From contig CAZRTM010000004.1 in NCBI GenBank assembly GCA_964602995.1, positions 1 through 64,000 of the forward strand: DNA of 64,000 nt. The letters are read 5' to 3'. The notes beneath the pieces were generated by a model. The model did not search any database, was not told where the DNA came from, and saw only the letters and a list, made by a program, of their open reading frames with translations. This document shows positions 8,226-17,014 of this stretch, piece by piece. Position numbers and translations under genes: made by a program. Source of the stretch: JAAYYY01 sp964602995 (GTDB taxonomy: Bacteria; Chloroflexota; Anaerolineae; Promineifilales; Promineifilaceae). How positions within the stretch are numbered: the stretch's first letter is position 1; the number at the start of each line of letters is the position of its first letter.

Positions 8226-10478
8226 ATGAAACGAATAGGTGTATTGACGAGTGGCGGCGACGCACCCGGCATGAACGCGGCGGTACGCTCCGTCGTGCGG
8301 ACGGGGCTGGACCTGGGTGTCGAAGTCTTCGCCATCTATGAAGGTTACCAGGGAATGGTCGAAGGTGGGGAGCGCATCCGCCCTATGGCCTGGAATGATG
8401 TTGGGGGCATCTTACACCAGGGCGGCACAATTATCGGCAGCGCACGCTCCCCAGCTTTTCACACTCGTGAGGGCCGCCTCCAGGCCGCGTTCAATCTTAT
8501 AGTAAACCGTATTGAAGGCCTTGTTGTCATTGGCGGCGACGGCAGCCTGGCTGGCGCCAGCGTTTTTCGTCAGGAATGGGCGGGGCTGCTGGCCGAGTTG
8601 GTGCAAACAGAAAAGATTACACCGGCAATGGCAGAAGAAGTTCCGCACCTGGCTGTCACCGGCCTCCCCGGCTCAATCGATAACGATATCTTTGGTACGG
8701 ACGTCAGTATTGGCGCCAACACAGCCCTGCACCGCATCGCCGAAGCAGTTGACGCCATCTCCAGCACAGCGGCCAGCCACCAGCGCAGCTTTGTCGTCGA
8801 GGTCATGGGCCGTGACTGTGGCTATCTGGCGCTGATGAGCGCCCTGGCCACCGGCGCCGATTGGGTTCTGATCCCTGAAGCGCCGCCTATGCTCGATGCC
8901 TGGGAAGACAAAATGTGCGAAGTGATGCGCCGGGGCCGTGAGCTTGGCCGGCGCGATAGCATCGTCATCGTAGCTGAGGGCGCCCGTGACTGGCATGGTC
9001 AGCCCATCACCAGCCAGTATGTAAAGACAGTGATGGAAGAGAAGACGGGCTGGGAAACGCGCCTGACGATCCTGGGCCATGTGCAACGGGGCGGCGCGCC
9101 CACGGCGTTTGACCGCAACCTTGCAACATTGCTCGGTGCAGAAGCGGTGCACGTCCTCCTGCGCATGCACCCCGAAGACCCCCTGTTAATGATTGGCATA
9201 ATGGGCAATCGTATCACTGAGACACCGCTACATGTATGTCTGTCCAAAAACAGAGAGGTACAGCAGGCGCTGGCCAAACAGGATTTCAAGACGGCAATGG
9301 CCCTGCGTGGCAAGAATTTCATCGATGCCTTCCAGACGCTGCGTACGCTTGTGCGCGCCGAACCCCATCCCCCTGACCCGGACAGACCCTCTCTGCGCCT
9401 GGCCGTGGTCCATTCCGGCGCGCCCGCACCAGGGATGAACACCGCCGTCCGCGCTGTCGTGCGCCTGGGTATCGATCGCGGCCACCGTCTCTTTGGCGTG
9501 TACCACGGCTTCCAGGGGCTGATAGACGGAGATATTCGGGAATTCGACTGGATGAGTGTCAATGGCTGGGCCATTCGCGGCGGCGCTGAGCTGGGAACCA
9601 ACCGCAAACGGCCAAGCGGCAGTGACTACTACGCCATCGCCCGTAACCTGGAGAAGTATGAAATCGACGGCTTGCTGATGGTCGGCGGCTGGTCAGGCTA
9701 TGAAGTGAGCCTGGACCTTTATAGCCTGCGCCACCAGTTCCCAGCGTTCAACATTCCCATAGTCTGCCTCCCCACCACCATCGATAACGATTTACCGGCC
9801 ACAGAGCTGAGCGTGGGAGCTGATACGGCTCTCAACAGCATTGTGGATGCCGTGGACAAAATCAAACAGTCGGCCGTAGCTTCCAAACGCGTCTTCGTAG
9901 TGGAGGTCATGGGCGGGAAATGCGGCTATCTGGCGCTGATGAGTTCCCTGGCAACCGGCGCTGAGCGTGTCTACCTTGCGGAAGAGGGAGTCACGTTGAG
10001 GGACCTGCAAGAAGATGTGCAGCAATTGATCCGTGGCTTCAGCGAGGGCAAGCGCCTGGGTCTCATGATCCGCAACGAAATGGCCAACCCTACCTATGGC
10101 ACCGGTTTCATGTGCGCGCTATTCGAGGAAGAAGGCGGCAATCTGTTCGATGTGCGCCAGTCAATCCTGGGCCATATCCAGCAGGGCGGCAATCCTACTC
10201 CCTTCGACCGCAACCTGGCCAGCCGTCTGACATCAGACTGCATCCCCTATTTTGAAGAGCAAGCAAGTAGCGAAGAGCCACAGAGTGCTGCTATCGGATT
10301 GCTGGGCAGCGCCATGACATTCACTTCCTTCGACGACCTGCCACGGCTAATGGATCAGAAGGAACGCAGGCCGCGCGACCAGTGGTGGATGTCGCTGCGG
10401 TCCATTGCCCGTGTTCTGGCCCAACCGCGCCCCCGCTCCTACGAAAAACCGGCGCTTGAACCAGTTAGCATTCCGTAA
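8226..10478 (+). CDS. Tandem-fused 6-phosphofructokinase (two PFK domains in one chain)
   Basis: Phosphorylates fructose 6-phosphate in glycolysis. At 750 aa it contains two complete PFK domains, about twice the bacterial length, like animal and fungal PFK. The N-half (1-370) has TSGGDAPGMN at 8-17, GGDGS at 103-107 and GLPGSIDND with catalytic Asp152; Gly in GGDGS and before SIDND is the ATP-type rather than the pyrophosphate-type signature. The C-half (from about 390) begins HSGAPAPGMN, has GGWSG in place of GGDGS near 485, but keeps TTIDND near 517. By analogy with eukaryotic PFK the N-half is catalytic and the C-half regulatory. It has its own promoter and is followed by a 176-base gap. 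Confidence 0.93.
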   Translation: MKRIGVLTSGGDAPGMNAAVRSVVRTGLDLGVEVFAIYEGYQGMVEGGERIRPMAWNDVGGILHQGGTIIGSARSPAFHTREGRLQAAFNLIVNRIEGLVVIGGDGSLAGASVFRQEWAGLLAELVQTEKITPAMAEEVPHLAVTGLPGSIDNDIFGTDVSIGANTALHRIAEAVDAISSTAASHQRSFVVEVMGRDCGYLALMSALATGADWVLIPEAPPMLDAWEDKMCEVMRRGRELGRRDSIVIVAEGARDWHGQPITSQYVKTVMEEKTGWETRLTILGHVQRGGAPTAFDRNLATLLGAEAVHVLLRMHPEDPLLMIGIMGNRITETPLHVCLSKNREVQQALAKQDFKTAMALRGKNFIDAFQTLRTLVRAEPHPPDPDRPSLRLAVVHSGAPAPGMNTAVRAVVRLGIDRGHRLFGVYHGFQGLIDGDIREFDWMSVNGWAIRGGAELGTNRKRPSGSDYYAIARNLEKYEIDGLLMVGGWSGYEVSLDLYSLRHQFPAFNIPIVCLPTTIDNDLPATELSVGADTALNSIVDAVDKIKQSAVASKRVFVVEVMGGKCGYLALMSSLATGAERVYLAEEGVTLRDLQEDVQQLIRGFSEGKRLGLMIRNEMANPTYGTGFMCALFEEEGGNLFDVRQSILGHIQQGGNPTPFDRNLASRLTSDCIPYFEEQASSEEPQSAAIGLLGSAMTFTSFDDLPRLMDQKERRPRDQWWMSLRSIARVLAQPRPRSYEKPALEPVSIP

Positions 10479-10494
10479 GAAGCAAAATGTCTGC

Positions 10495-10524
10495 TTGACA
10501 TGATCTCGACAGGAAACATAGAAT
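10495..10524 (+). promoter_or_regulatory. Sigma70-type promoter for the serine protease gene
   Basis: A perfect TTGACA (10495-10500), an 18-base spacer and TAGAAT (10519-10524, 5 of 6) lie between the phosphofructokinase stop and the protease ATG at 10655. The predicted leader is about 125 bases. No attenuator or riboswitch structure was recognised in it. Confidence 0.65.
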
Positions 10525-10654
10525 ATTCGAAATGGTATCATTCTACGGAGGGGCCACTCCACCAGGTAGTGCATCCACTTCGACTTCTGGCCGGCACATT
10601 AACCATTACCACACCCCGCTCATGCTCGCTTTCTGAAGTAACAAGGAAACATAA

Positions 10655-11827
10655 ATGAGAAATTCCCACCTTCTGCTTTTTGCCAGCCTCTTGCTATTAG
10701 TTGGTCTGGCTTGCAACGCTGTTGCCCCTTCCCCTCAATCCACAAATCCTTCAACCGTTGACGATGTAGTAGAATCCGCGGTCGCTACCATTGAGGCCCG
10801 CCAGGGTTCGAGAACATCGCAACCTGCCATAAATACCTCGACCAGCGGGATTATCACCACTGATCTTGAGAGTTCCCTGATGGCTCTGTACGAGCGTGCC
10901 AATCCCGCCGTCGTCTTTATCACGACCGAGCAAGAGGCGCTGGCGCTGGCCAACGGCAGTGGCTTCCTCTTCGATTCCGAAGGGCATATCGTGACCAACA
11001 ACCACGTCGTCGCCGAGGGCGATAATTTCGAAGTGCAGTACAGTGACGGCACTCGTAGCCGCGCCGAGCTGGTTGGTAGTGACGTTGACAGTGACCTGGC
11101 CGTCCTCAGAGCAGAAACAGTACCAGAGGGCGTGCAGCCGCTTGTGCTCGCAGATTTTGAAACGGTTCGCGTCGGCCAATTTGTGGCTGCCATCGGCAAC
11201 CCCTTCGCCGAGCAAGGCTCGCTCTCTTTTGGCATTGTCAGCGGGCTGGGGCGCACCATCGCCTCCACCCGCCCGGCCGATAACGGCGGCACCTACTCCC
11301 TGCCCGAAGTCATCCAGACCGACGCGCCGATCAACCCCGGCAATTCCGGCGGCCCACTGCTCAACCTTCAGAGCGAAGTGATTGGCGTCAACAGCACCAT
11401 CCGCTCTACCACCGGCTTCAACAGTGGTGTGGGCTTTGCCATTCCTGTGGCAGCCGTCAGCCGCATTGTGCCGTCGCTCATCGAGAACGGCAGCTACAGC
11501 TACCCTTACATGGGTATCGGCAGCAGCCCTCTGCCCATGAGCCTTGACATGCAAGAACAGCTTGAACTCCCCCAGCCCGGTGGCGTCTACGTCACATCAG
11601 TCACCCCAGGAAGCCCTGCTGACAATGCAGGAATCGTCCCGGCGCCCAGCGCCATTGCGCCCGGCGGTGATCTAATTATCGGTATTGATGCAGAGGAGGT
11701 GCGCGAATTTTCTGACCTGATCAGCTATCTCGTTTTCCAAACAGACGTGGGACAAACTGTAGAGCTGACCATTGTCCGTAATGGTGAGACAGTTACGGTT
11801 CCCCTCACGCTCAGTGAGCGTCCGTAA
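10655..11827 (+). CDS. HtrA/DegP-like trypsin-family serine protease with PDZ domain, putative lipoprotein
   Basis: Extracytoplasmic protease/chaperone for misfolded envelope proteins. A signal segment (LLLFASLLLLVGLAC) ends at Cys20, a plausible lipobox although Gly at -3 is atypical, followed by a Ser/Thr/Pro-rich linker to residue 65. The catalytic triad is visible: His117 in TNNHVVAEG, Asp147 in DVDSDLAVL, Ser231 in NPGNSGGPL. A single PDZ domain follows (about 280-390; GGVYVTSVTPGSPADNAGI). 390 aa is normal for the family. It is followed by a 54-base gap and a gene of different function; co-transcription with it is possible. Confidence 0.93.
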   Translation: MRNSHLLLFASLLLLVGLACNAVAPSPQSTNPSTVDDVVESAVATIEARQGSRTSQPAINTSTSGIITTDLESSLMALYERANPAVVFITTEQEALALANGSGFLFDSEGHIVTNNHVVAEGDNFEVQYSDGTRSRAELVGSDVDSDLAVLRAETVPEGVQPLVLADFETVRVGQFVAAIGNPFAEQGSLSFGIVSGLGRTIASTRPADNGGTYSLPEVIQTDAPINPGNSGGPLLNLQSEVIGVNSTIRSTTGFNSGVGFAIPVAAVSRIVPSLIENGSYSYPYMGIGSSPLPMSLDMQEQLELPQPGGVYVTSVTPGSPADNAGIVPAPSAIAPGGDLIIGIDAEEVREFSDLISYLVFQTDVGQTVELTIVRNGETVTVPLTLSERP

Positions 11828-11881
11828 GGCAACGATTGACCAGCGTTTCCGCTGTTGATTTTCAAGCACGAGGAGGAAAGT

Positions 11882-12991
11882 ATGTTCACACAGGAAAACC
11901 TGGAAGAGCTGTTGGCGTTTAAATCGGGTGATGACGATGTCATAAGCCTGTATGTTAACGCCGATCCCAGTGAAAATCCGATGGAAACGATTAAGTTACA
12001 GGTTCGCGGTCTGCTCAAGGATATTGCAGATAACGGCACTGACGACGCCGACAACATCAGCAAAATTGAGCAGTACTTCGATCTGGTTCATGATTGGCGC
12101 AAGCCGGGCGTTGCCATCTTTTCTTGCGCCGCACAAGACTTCTTTCGCGCCCACCAGGTTGCCGTGCCCTTCAATAATCGCATCCGGCGCGGAAGAAAAC
12201 CATACGTCAAACCTCTCCTGCACTTGATGAAATACTATGCCAACTACGGTGTGATTCTCATCGATCGCGTCGGGGCGCGCTTCTTCGAATTCCACCTCGG
12301 TGAACTGCAACGAACGGGCGGCACGATGGGCGAAGACATACGCAAGCTAAAGCACGGGCGCGGCTCCTCTGCCACCGGTATGCGCGGCGGTGTTGGCGGC
12401 GCGCGCCAGGAAGACGAACATGCTTCACGCAACATGCGCGAGGCTGCCGAAGAAGCCGCTCACTTTTTTGCAGGTCATGATATTCGCCGTCTTTTCATCG
12501 GCGGCACAGCCGAAAACATTGCCCAGTTCCGCGAAATGTTGCCAAAGCAACTGCAAAGCACCCTCGCCGGCACCTTTCCCATGGACATGGACGCCAACGA
12601 GCAAGAGGTCCGCGAGCGCTCCTTAGAACTCCTGCATAAGCTCAACGCGGAACGAGAAGAGCGGCTGGTTGAGCAGATGATGACTCTGGCAGCGCGCGGT
12701 AGCGCCGTCACCGGGTTAGCCCCTACCTTGCGCATGATTTCGGACGGTCGCGTGGAAACCCTCGTCGTCAGCGATGGTTTTCGCTCGCCCGGCTTTCGCG
12801 ACCCTGCTTCCGGCTATCTGAGCGCGACGGCCGACAACGAGATGTTTGCCGACGGCCAATCAGAACCTGTTTCCGACGTCGTGGAAGCCGCCGTCACACG
12901 AACGATGGAACAGGGCGGCCACGTCGAAGTCATTACCGGCAACAACCAGTTGGAAGCGGCCGGCCGCATTGGCGCGCTCCTTCGCTACTAA
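11882..12991 (+). CDS. eRF1-like (bacterial archaeo-eukaryotic release factor/VLRF1 superfamily) protein
   Basis: 369 aa from an ATG preceded by GAGGAGGAAAG; an in-frame start 27 bases earlier lacks this site. The architecture fits the baeRF group: an alpha/beta N-domain (to about 110), a middle domain ending in a Gly/Arg-rich loop (MRGGVGGARQ near 165-175) where GGQ stands in true release factors, and a C-terminal L7Ae-like domain (HDIRRLFIGG, then DGRVETLVVSDG). Members are thought to act on ribosomes, perhaps in rescue, but most lack experimental evidence. The GGQ itself is not present. Function is inferred from fold-level resemblance only. Confidence 0.65.
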   Translation: MFTQENLEELLAFKSGDDDVISLYVNADPSENPMETIKLQVRGLLKDIADNGTDDADNISKIEQYFDLVHDWRKPGVAIFSCAAQDFFRAHQVAVPFNNRIRRGRKPYVKPLLHLMKYYANYGVILIDRVGARFFEFHLGELQRTGGTMGEDIRKLKHGRGSSATGMRGGVGGARQEDEHASRNMREAAEEAAHFFAGHDIRRLFIGGTAENIAQFREMLPKQLQSTLAGTFPMDMDANEQEVRERSLELLHKLNAEREERLVEQMMTLAARGSAVTGLAPTLRMISDGRVETLVVSDGFRSPGFRDPASGYLSATADNEMFADGQSEPVSDVVEAAVTRTMEQGGHVEVITGNNQLEAAGRIGALLRY

Positions 12992-12998
12992 GCCGTAA

Positions 12999-13014
12999 GC
13001 TTAAGGCCTTAAGC
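12999..13014. repeat. 16-bp perfect palindrome
   Basis: GCTTAAGGCCTTAAGC reads the same on both strands and sits 8 bases after the stop of the eRF1-like gene and 19 before the next start. It could be a regulator site or a weak hairpin; it lacks a T-tract, so I do not call it a terminator. Confidence 0.6.
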
Positions 13015-13032
13015 CTAAGTCACTCTGCCCTG

Positions 13033-13662
13033 ATGGAGAACGCGATCAGCCGTTTCATCGCTAAGCTGGCGACCACCCCCGTCCCGGCTGACATTTTTAA
13101 CCAGTATGCCATCGGTGCTCCAGGCAACGAGAGGCGTCGCGCCAATCTACGGCGCTACCTACTCCAGATGGCGCGACGCCGTCCCCAAAAACTGCTGGTC
13201 GGTGAAGCCGCCGGCTACCGTGGCTGTCGCCTCACCGGCGTTCCATTCACCAGCGAACATATCCTCCTTAGCGGCAGTCCCGGGCATAATCTCTTTGGGC
13301 AGAACCGTGGCTACACCTGCAGTGACGAGCGCCAGCGCCCCAGTAAAGAGCAGACCGCCACCATCGTCTGGGACGTTCTCAGCCAACTTTCCCATCCACC
13401 ACTGCTGTGGAACGCCCTCCCTTTTCACCCACACCAACCAGGGCAACCCTGGAGCAACCGCACCCCGCGCACCAGCGAATTGGCTCTGGGCGAGCCACTC
13501 ATCAAGGCCTTGCTAAAACTCTATCCTTGCCAGGAAATCATCGCCGTGGGCAACAAAGCCGCAGATTGTCTTGAGCGTTGGGGAATCGCGGCCCGCAAAG
13601 TACGCCACCCTTCCCACGGCGGCAAAGCGGCCTTTGCTGAAGGAATTCTTTCATCATCATAA
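13033..13662 (+). CDS. Uracil-DNA glycosylase superfamily protein
   Basis: Putative base-excision repair enzyme. Motif 1 is GEAAGYRGCRLTGVPF at 57-72, which corresponds to the GExPG...GxPF loop of the family. WNALPFHPH at 126-134 fits the central strand, and RHPSHGG at 191-197 matches the HPS leucine-loop motif that inserts into the DNA. No iron-sulfur Cys set of the family 4 type is evident. Length 209 aa is normal. The start ATG lies 41 bases after the eRF1-like gene. Whether uracil or another base is the substrate cannot be read from the sequence. Confidence 0.8.
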   Translation: MENAISRFIAKLATTPVPADIFNQYAIGAPGNERRRANLRRYLLQMARRRPQKLLVGEAAGYRGCRLTGVPFTSEHILLSGSPGHNLFGQNRGYTCSDERQRPSKEQTATIVWDVLSQLSHPPLLWNALPFHPHQPGQPWSNRTPRTSELALGEPLIKALLKLYPCQEIIAVGNKAADCLERWGIAARKVRHPSHGGKAAFAEGILSSS

Positions 13663-13739
13663 CCATTCCATTTCGCCCCAGTCAGCTACAAAATTGCGGG
13701 TGAGTACCACTATTGTACCTGCCCTATTTTTAGCAGGTC

Positions 13740-13748
13740 TGTTACAAT
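13740..13748 (+). promoter_or_regulatory. Possible extended -10 promoter for the MoxR operon
   Basis: TGTTACAAT is an extended -10 element (TGn plus TACAAT) 33 bases before the ATG at 13782. No -35 hexamer at the standard distance is convincing. Confidence 0.35.
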
Positions 13749-13781
13749 GGCGCGGGAAGCGATTGTTGCCAAGGAGATTTC

Positions 13782-14873
13782 ATGACCGTCACGCCAACAG
13801 ACGTATTGCGTCCACTCCGCGCAGGAGAGATTCTGGATCGGGCTATCCGTCTATACCGTCGCCAATTCCTGCAATATGTCGGTATCGTAGCCCTGATTCA
13901 GGTTCCACTGATCACCATCCAGCTACTGGCTGCTTTGCTCATGTTTGGGAACATGTTCAGCCAGTTCGACAATTTGCTGACCAATCCGGCTGCAGCGCCC
14001 GACACACCTTTCGAGATATTTGGGCCTGGTTACTTGGCCGGCGCCAGCCTCAATGGGCTGGTTTCCATTCTCACTTTTATTCTGCTTCAAGGCGTCGCTG
14101 CCGCGGCCCTCACCCGCGCCGTAGCCCACCATTACCTGGGCCAGGATGAGCCGCGGAGCATACTGGACGCGTACCGTAATATTAAAGATGTCTGGTTCTC
14201 TATGGTCGGCGCCGTGCTTCTGGTTGCGGCCATCAGCATCGGTCTCCTCATCTGGTGGCTCGTGCCCTGCGTGGGCTGGTTTACCGCTGGTGGAATGCTC
14301 CTCTTCCTCTGGCTGGTCATCCTCCCGCTGCTTGCTCCCGTGATTACTCTGGAAAAAGAGTCACCGACCCACGCCTGGCGACGGGCCTGGAATCTGGCTC
14401 GCCGCCGCTTCTGGTGGGTATTGGGCTTCGCCGCCTTGCTCTACGTGTTTAACCTGCTGGTTGTCGCCGGGCCAGCAGCCCTGATTAGTGCAGCAGGCCA
14501 GATCCTGGTCACTGATCCATTCGATTTCAGCCAGAGAACCTTCACCATCCAGAGCATCGTCCAGGCCATAGCAACCCTGGTGACCAGCCTCCTCTATCTA
14601 CCCCTGCAGGTGGCGTGCATGACTGTGCTCTACTTCGATTTGCGCGTGCGCACCGAAGGGTTGGATCTGGCGCTGGCAAGCGGCGAACCGGAAGACGGAC
14701 ATTGGTTGCCCCAGCCGGCAGGCGCTGCTCACAGCAGCGCTCTGATTACCGGTCGCGATTGGCGCAACTTCGTCCTTGTCACCTTCGGCGGAATTGGCGC
14801 ATTCCTCGTCTTCTACGCAATTCTCTTTGCGATCGTATTCGCCTTCGCCACAGCGCTGTCTTCAGGGATGTAG
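13782..14873 (+). CDS. Multispanning membrane protein (glycerophosphodiesterase membrane-domain-like)
   Basis: 363 aa with about six to seven hydrophobic helices: near 33-60, 88-115, 140-190 (two helices), 205-240, 265-290 and 330-355. The opening (PLRAGEILDRAIRLYRRQF) and long transmembrane bundle resemble the membrane domain found alone or fused to glycerophosphoryl diester phosphodiesterases, but no phosphodiesterase domain follows. AAGGAGATTTC precedes the ATG. It is the first of five plus-strand genes ending with MoxR and DUF58, and the next start is 6 bases away, so it is likely part of the same envelope-associated system. Exact role unknown. Confidence 0.75.
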   Translation: MTVTPTDVLRPLRAGEILDRAIRLYRRQFLQYVGIVALIQVPLITIQLLAALLMFGNMFSQFDNLLTNPAAAPDTPFEIFGPGYLAGASLNGLVSILTFILLQGVAAAALTRAVAHHYLGQDEPRSILDAYRNIKDVWFSMVGAVLLVAAISIGLLIWWLVPCVGWFTAGGMLLFLWLVILPLLAPVITLEKESPTHAWRRAWNLARRRFWWVLGFAALLYVFNLLVVAGPAALISAAGQILVTDPFDFSQRTFTIQSIVQAIATLVTSLLYLPLQVACMTVLYFDLRVRTEGLDLALASGEPEDGHWLPQPAGAAHSSALITGRDWRNFVLVTFGGIGAFLVFYAILFAIVFAFATALSSGM

Positions 14874-14879
14874 CAATTA

Positions 14880-15848
14880 ATGCGCTCATACCATCGCCGC
14901 TTCACCATCGCCATCACCTTCTTGCTCACCCTGCTGCCCGCTTCGTTAGCAGCACAAGAGGCGACTCTACCTCTGCAGGCATACTGGCAACTGGTGGAAG
15001 AAACACGGCTGGCGGTGGAAGATGCGGTGGCGGGAGACGTAGACGACATTCTCGCCTTACAAGACCTTGGTGCACGCTGGCAGACCATTGATCATGTGAC
15101 CCTCGCGGATGGCACGACAATTCCGGTCGAGCATGAGCTGCTGGTAGAGGAGTTAACCGCCTCAGAGCCAGACCTGGAGCTGCTCCTCTCCCGGCTGCAG
15201 GCGGCCGAGGAGTTGCAGCGCCAATGGCCTGCGCCCATCTACGACGCTTCCACGGCGCAGTCCGCCATTGCCAGCCTGAACGAAATCCTTAGCCGCCCCG
15301 CCTTTCAGGTGCAGGAGGAGCCACCCTCTTTACTCAACCGCATCTGGCAACGCATCTTACAGTTTTTGTTCGACCTGATACCAGATGGGATTAAGATAGG
15401 CGATAATGCTTTCCTCAACTATCTAATCACTGGGCTTGGCCTACTGTTTCTGCTCACCATCCTATTTTTCGTGGCCCGCACCTTCTTACGCAGTTTTTCC
15501 GATACGGCTGAAGATGGCGAGGACGGCTCCCACGCTGCCCCCATGAGCGCACAGGCCGCTTTACAAGAAGCAGAAACCTTGTCCCGTGGCGGCGATTATC
15601 GCACAGCCGTGCGCTATCTCTATCTCTCCACCCTGTTGCTGTTGGACGAGCGCAACCTGCTGCGCTACGACCCCGCTCAAACCAACCGCGAATATCTAAA
15701 ACGGCTGGCCGGTCACCCTGAACTGTCAGAGGCGTTGCGCAGCATTGTCGATGTCTTCGACCGCGTCTGGTATGGCCATCACGCACTGGATCAATCGGCT
15801 TACGCCAGCTACGAAGCCCAGGTCAGGAAAATACAAGAGCGCCGATGA
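14880..15848 (+). CDS. DUF4129 domain membrane protein
   Basis: 322 aa. A cleavable or anchoring N-terminal hydrophobic segment (about 8-24) is followed by an extracytoplasmic helical region (25-165), a transmembrane helix (LITGLGLLFLLTILFFVARTF, about 180-202) and a cytoplasmic C-terminal domain with AGDYRTAVRYLYLSTLLLL-like sequence ending in EYLKRLAGHPELSEALRSI. That C-domain is DUF4129, also found at the end of membrane transglutaminases in MoxR operons. It overlaps the next gene by four bases, so translation is coupled. Biochemical function is not known. Confidence 0.8.
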   Translation: MRSYHRRFTIAITFLLTLLPASLAAQEATLPLQAYWQLVEETRLAVEDAVAGDVDDILALQDLGARWQTIDHVTLADGTTIPVEHELLVEELTASEPDLELLLSRLQAAEELQRQWPAPIYDASTAQSAIASLNEILSRPAFQVQEEPPSLLNRIWQRILQFLFDLIPDGIKIGDNAFLNYLITGLGLLFLLTILFFVARTFLRSFSDTAEDGEDGSHAAPMSAQAALQEAETLSRGGDYRTAVRYLYLSTLLLLDERNLLRYDPAQTNREYLKRLAGHPELSEALRSIVDVFDRVWYGHHALDQSAYASYEAQVRKIQERR

Positions 15849-17014
15849 AACGACTCCCACGCGATACCTGGCTGGTCATTCTCCTGCTCGTTCTGTTGGT
15901 GGCGCTGACAGTGCTGGCGGCAATCTGGGAAGCGCGTGGCGGCATAGAACGCCCTGCCCTGGCCTCCGATTCCACCCAACCCAACGGCGCGCACGCGCTG
16001 TGGCTGTGGCTGGAAGCGCTTGGCTACCGGCCTGACGCTACGGTTACGTCAACTTTTGCTATTCCCGAACAAGCTGATCTCGCTTTGATACTGGAACCTG
16101 AACTGCCGGGGATATCGGAGCTGGAATGGGAACCCATTGACGAGTGGGTCAGCGCCGGCGGCGTCCTCATCGTCGCGGGAGAGGGCTTTGGCACCGTCTT
16201 TTCGCTGGCACACTATGATTTCGCCATCAACTATTTAGACGGCGACGACCATGAAACACGATGGGGCACACCGCTGTTCGACTCCCCACCAGTCACACTT
16301 GACCATGTTCGTCCGCGTGCCGTCCTCAGCAGTGAGAGGCAAGATTTCACACCACTCATCTTCGTCGAAGGACAGCCGGCCATGGTTGCTTTCAACCAGG
16401 GAGAAGGGTTGGTCATTCTCTCAACCCTCACCTTTCCCCTGATGAACGAAGGTCTGCGCCTGGACCAGAATGCACGCTTCGCCCTCAATCTGATCACGCT
16501 GGCCGGCGATGGCGGAACGGTGTGGTTCGATGAATGGCATCACGGGCGACGCGGGTTGGGCATAGAAACAGCTCAGGGGCCGTGGAACTGGATACGCCAG
16601 ACACCGGCCGGGCGCGCTCTGCTATATACTGCGACAGTGGCCTTCATCGCTCTGGTTCTCGGCGGTCGCCTCTTCGGCCGTCCGGTGCCATTGCCCGAAG
16701 AACAACAACGGCGCGCCCCCATCGAGCATTTAACCGCCATTGCCAATCTCAACCGTCGTGCGGGACACCGCCGCGTCGTTCTGCAACGATATCACCGCGA
16801 GCTAAAGCGGGAGCTTGGCAGTCGCTATGGCGTGCCCGCTTCCTTACCCGATGAGGAGTTTGTCGAGCGGCTGACCACTTACCAGCCCGACCTGGATGGG
16901 CTGGCGCTGGCGCAACTGCTCAGCCGCATGCGCGCTACCGATGTCAGCGAAAGAGAGATGCTGCTGCTGGCGCAGCAAGTGACCGAATGGTTAGCAGGAA
17001 GGAATAATCAATGA
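15845..17014 (+). CDS. DUF4350-like membrane protein of the MoxR operon
   Basis: 389 aa. One N-terminal transmembrane helix (LVILLLVLLVALTVLAAIW, 10-28), then a domain starting RPALASDSTQPNGAHALWLWLEALGY-like and GGVLIVAGEG, matching the DUF4350 pattern (a class I glutamine-amidotransferase-like fold predicted to lie outside the membrane), then a second helix near 257-277 and a C-terminal cytoplasmic helical part. The FDEWHHGRR motif near 228 is typical. Both ends overlap neighbours by four bases, which places it firmly in the operon. Function in the group is unproved; a ligand-binding or regulatory role is guessed. Confidence 0.8.
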   Translation: MKRLPRDTWLVILLLVLLVALTVLAAIWEARGGIERPALASDSTQPNGAHALWLWLEALGYRPDATVTSTFAIPEQADLALILEPELPGISELEWEPIDEWVSAGGVLIVAGEGFGTVFSLAHYDFAINYLDGDDHETRWGTPLFDSPPVTLDHVRPRAVLSSERQDFTPLIFVEGQPAMVAFNQGEGLVILSTLTFPLMNEGLRLDQNARFALNLITLAGDGGTVWFDEWHHGRRGLGIETAQGPWNWIRQTPAGRALLYTATVAFIALVLGGRLFGRPVPLPEEQQRRAPIEHLTAIANLNRRAGHRRVVLQRYHRELKRELGSRYGVPASLPDEEFVERLTTYQPDLDGLALAQLLSRMRATDVSEREMLLLAQQVTEWLAGRNNQ

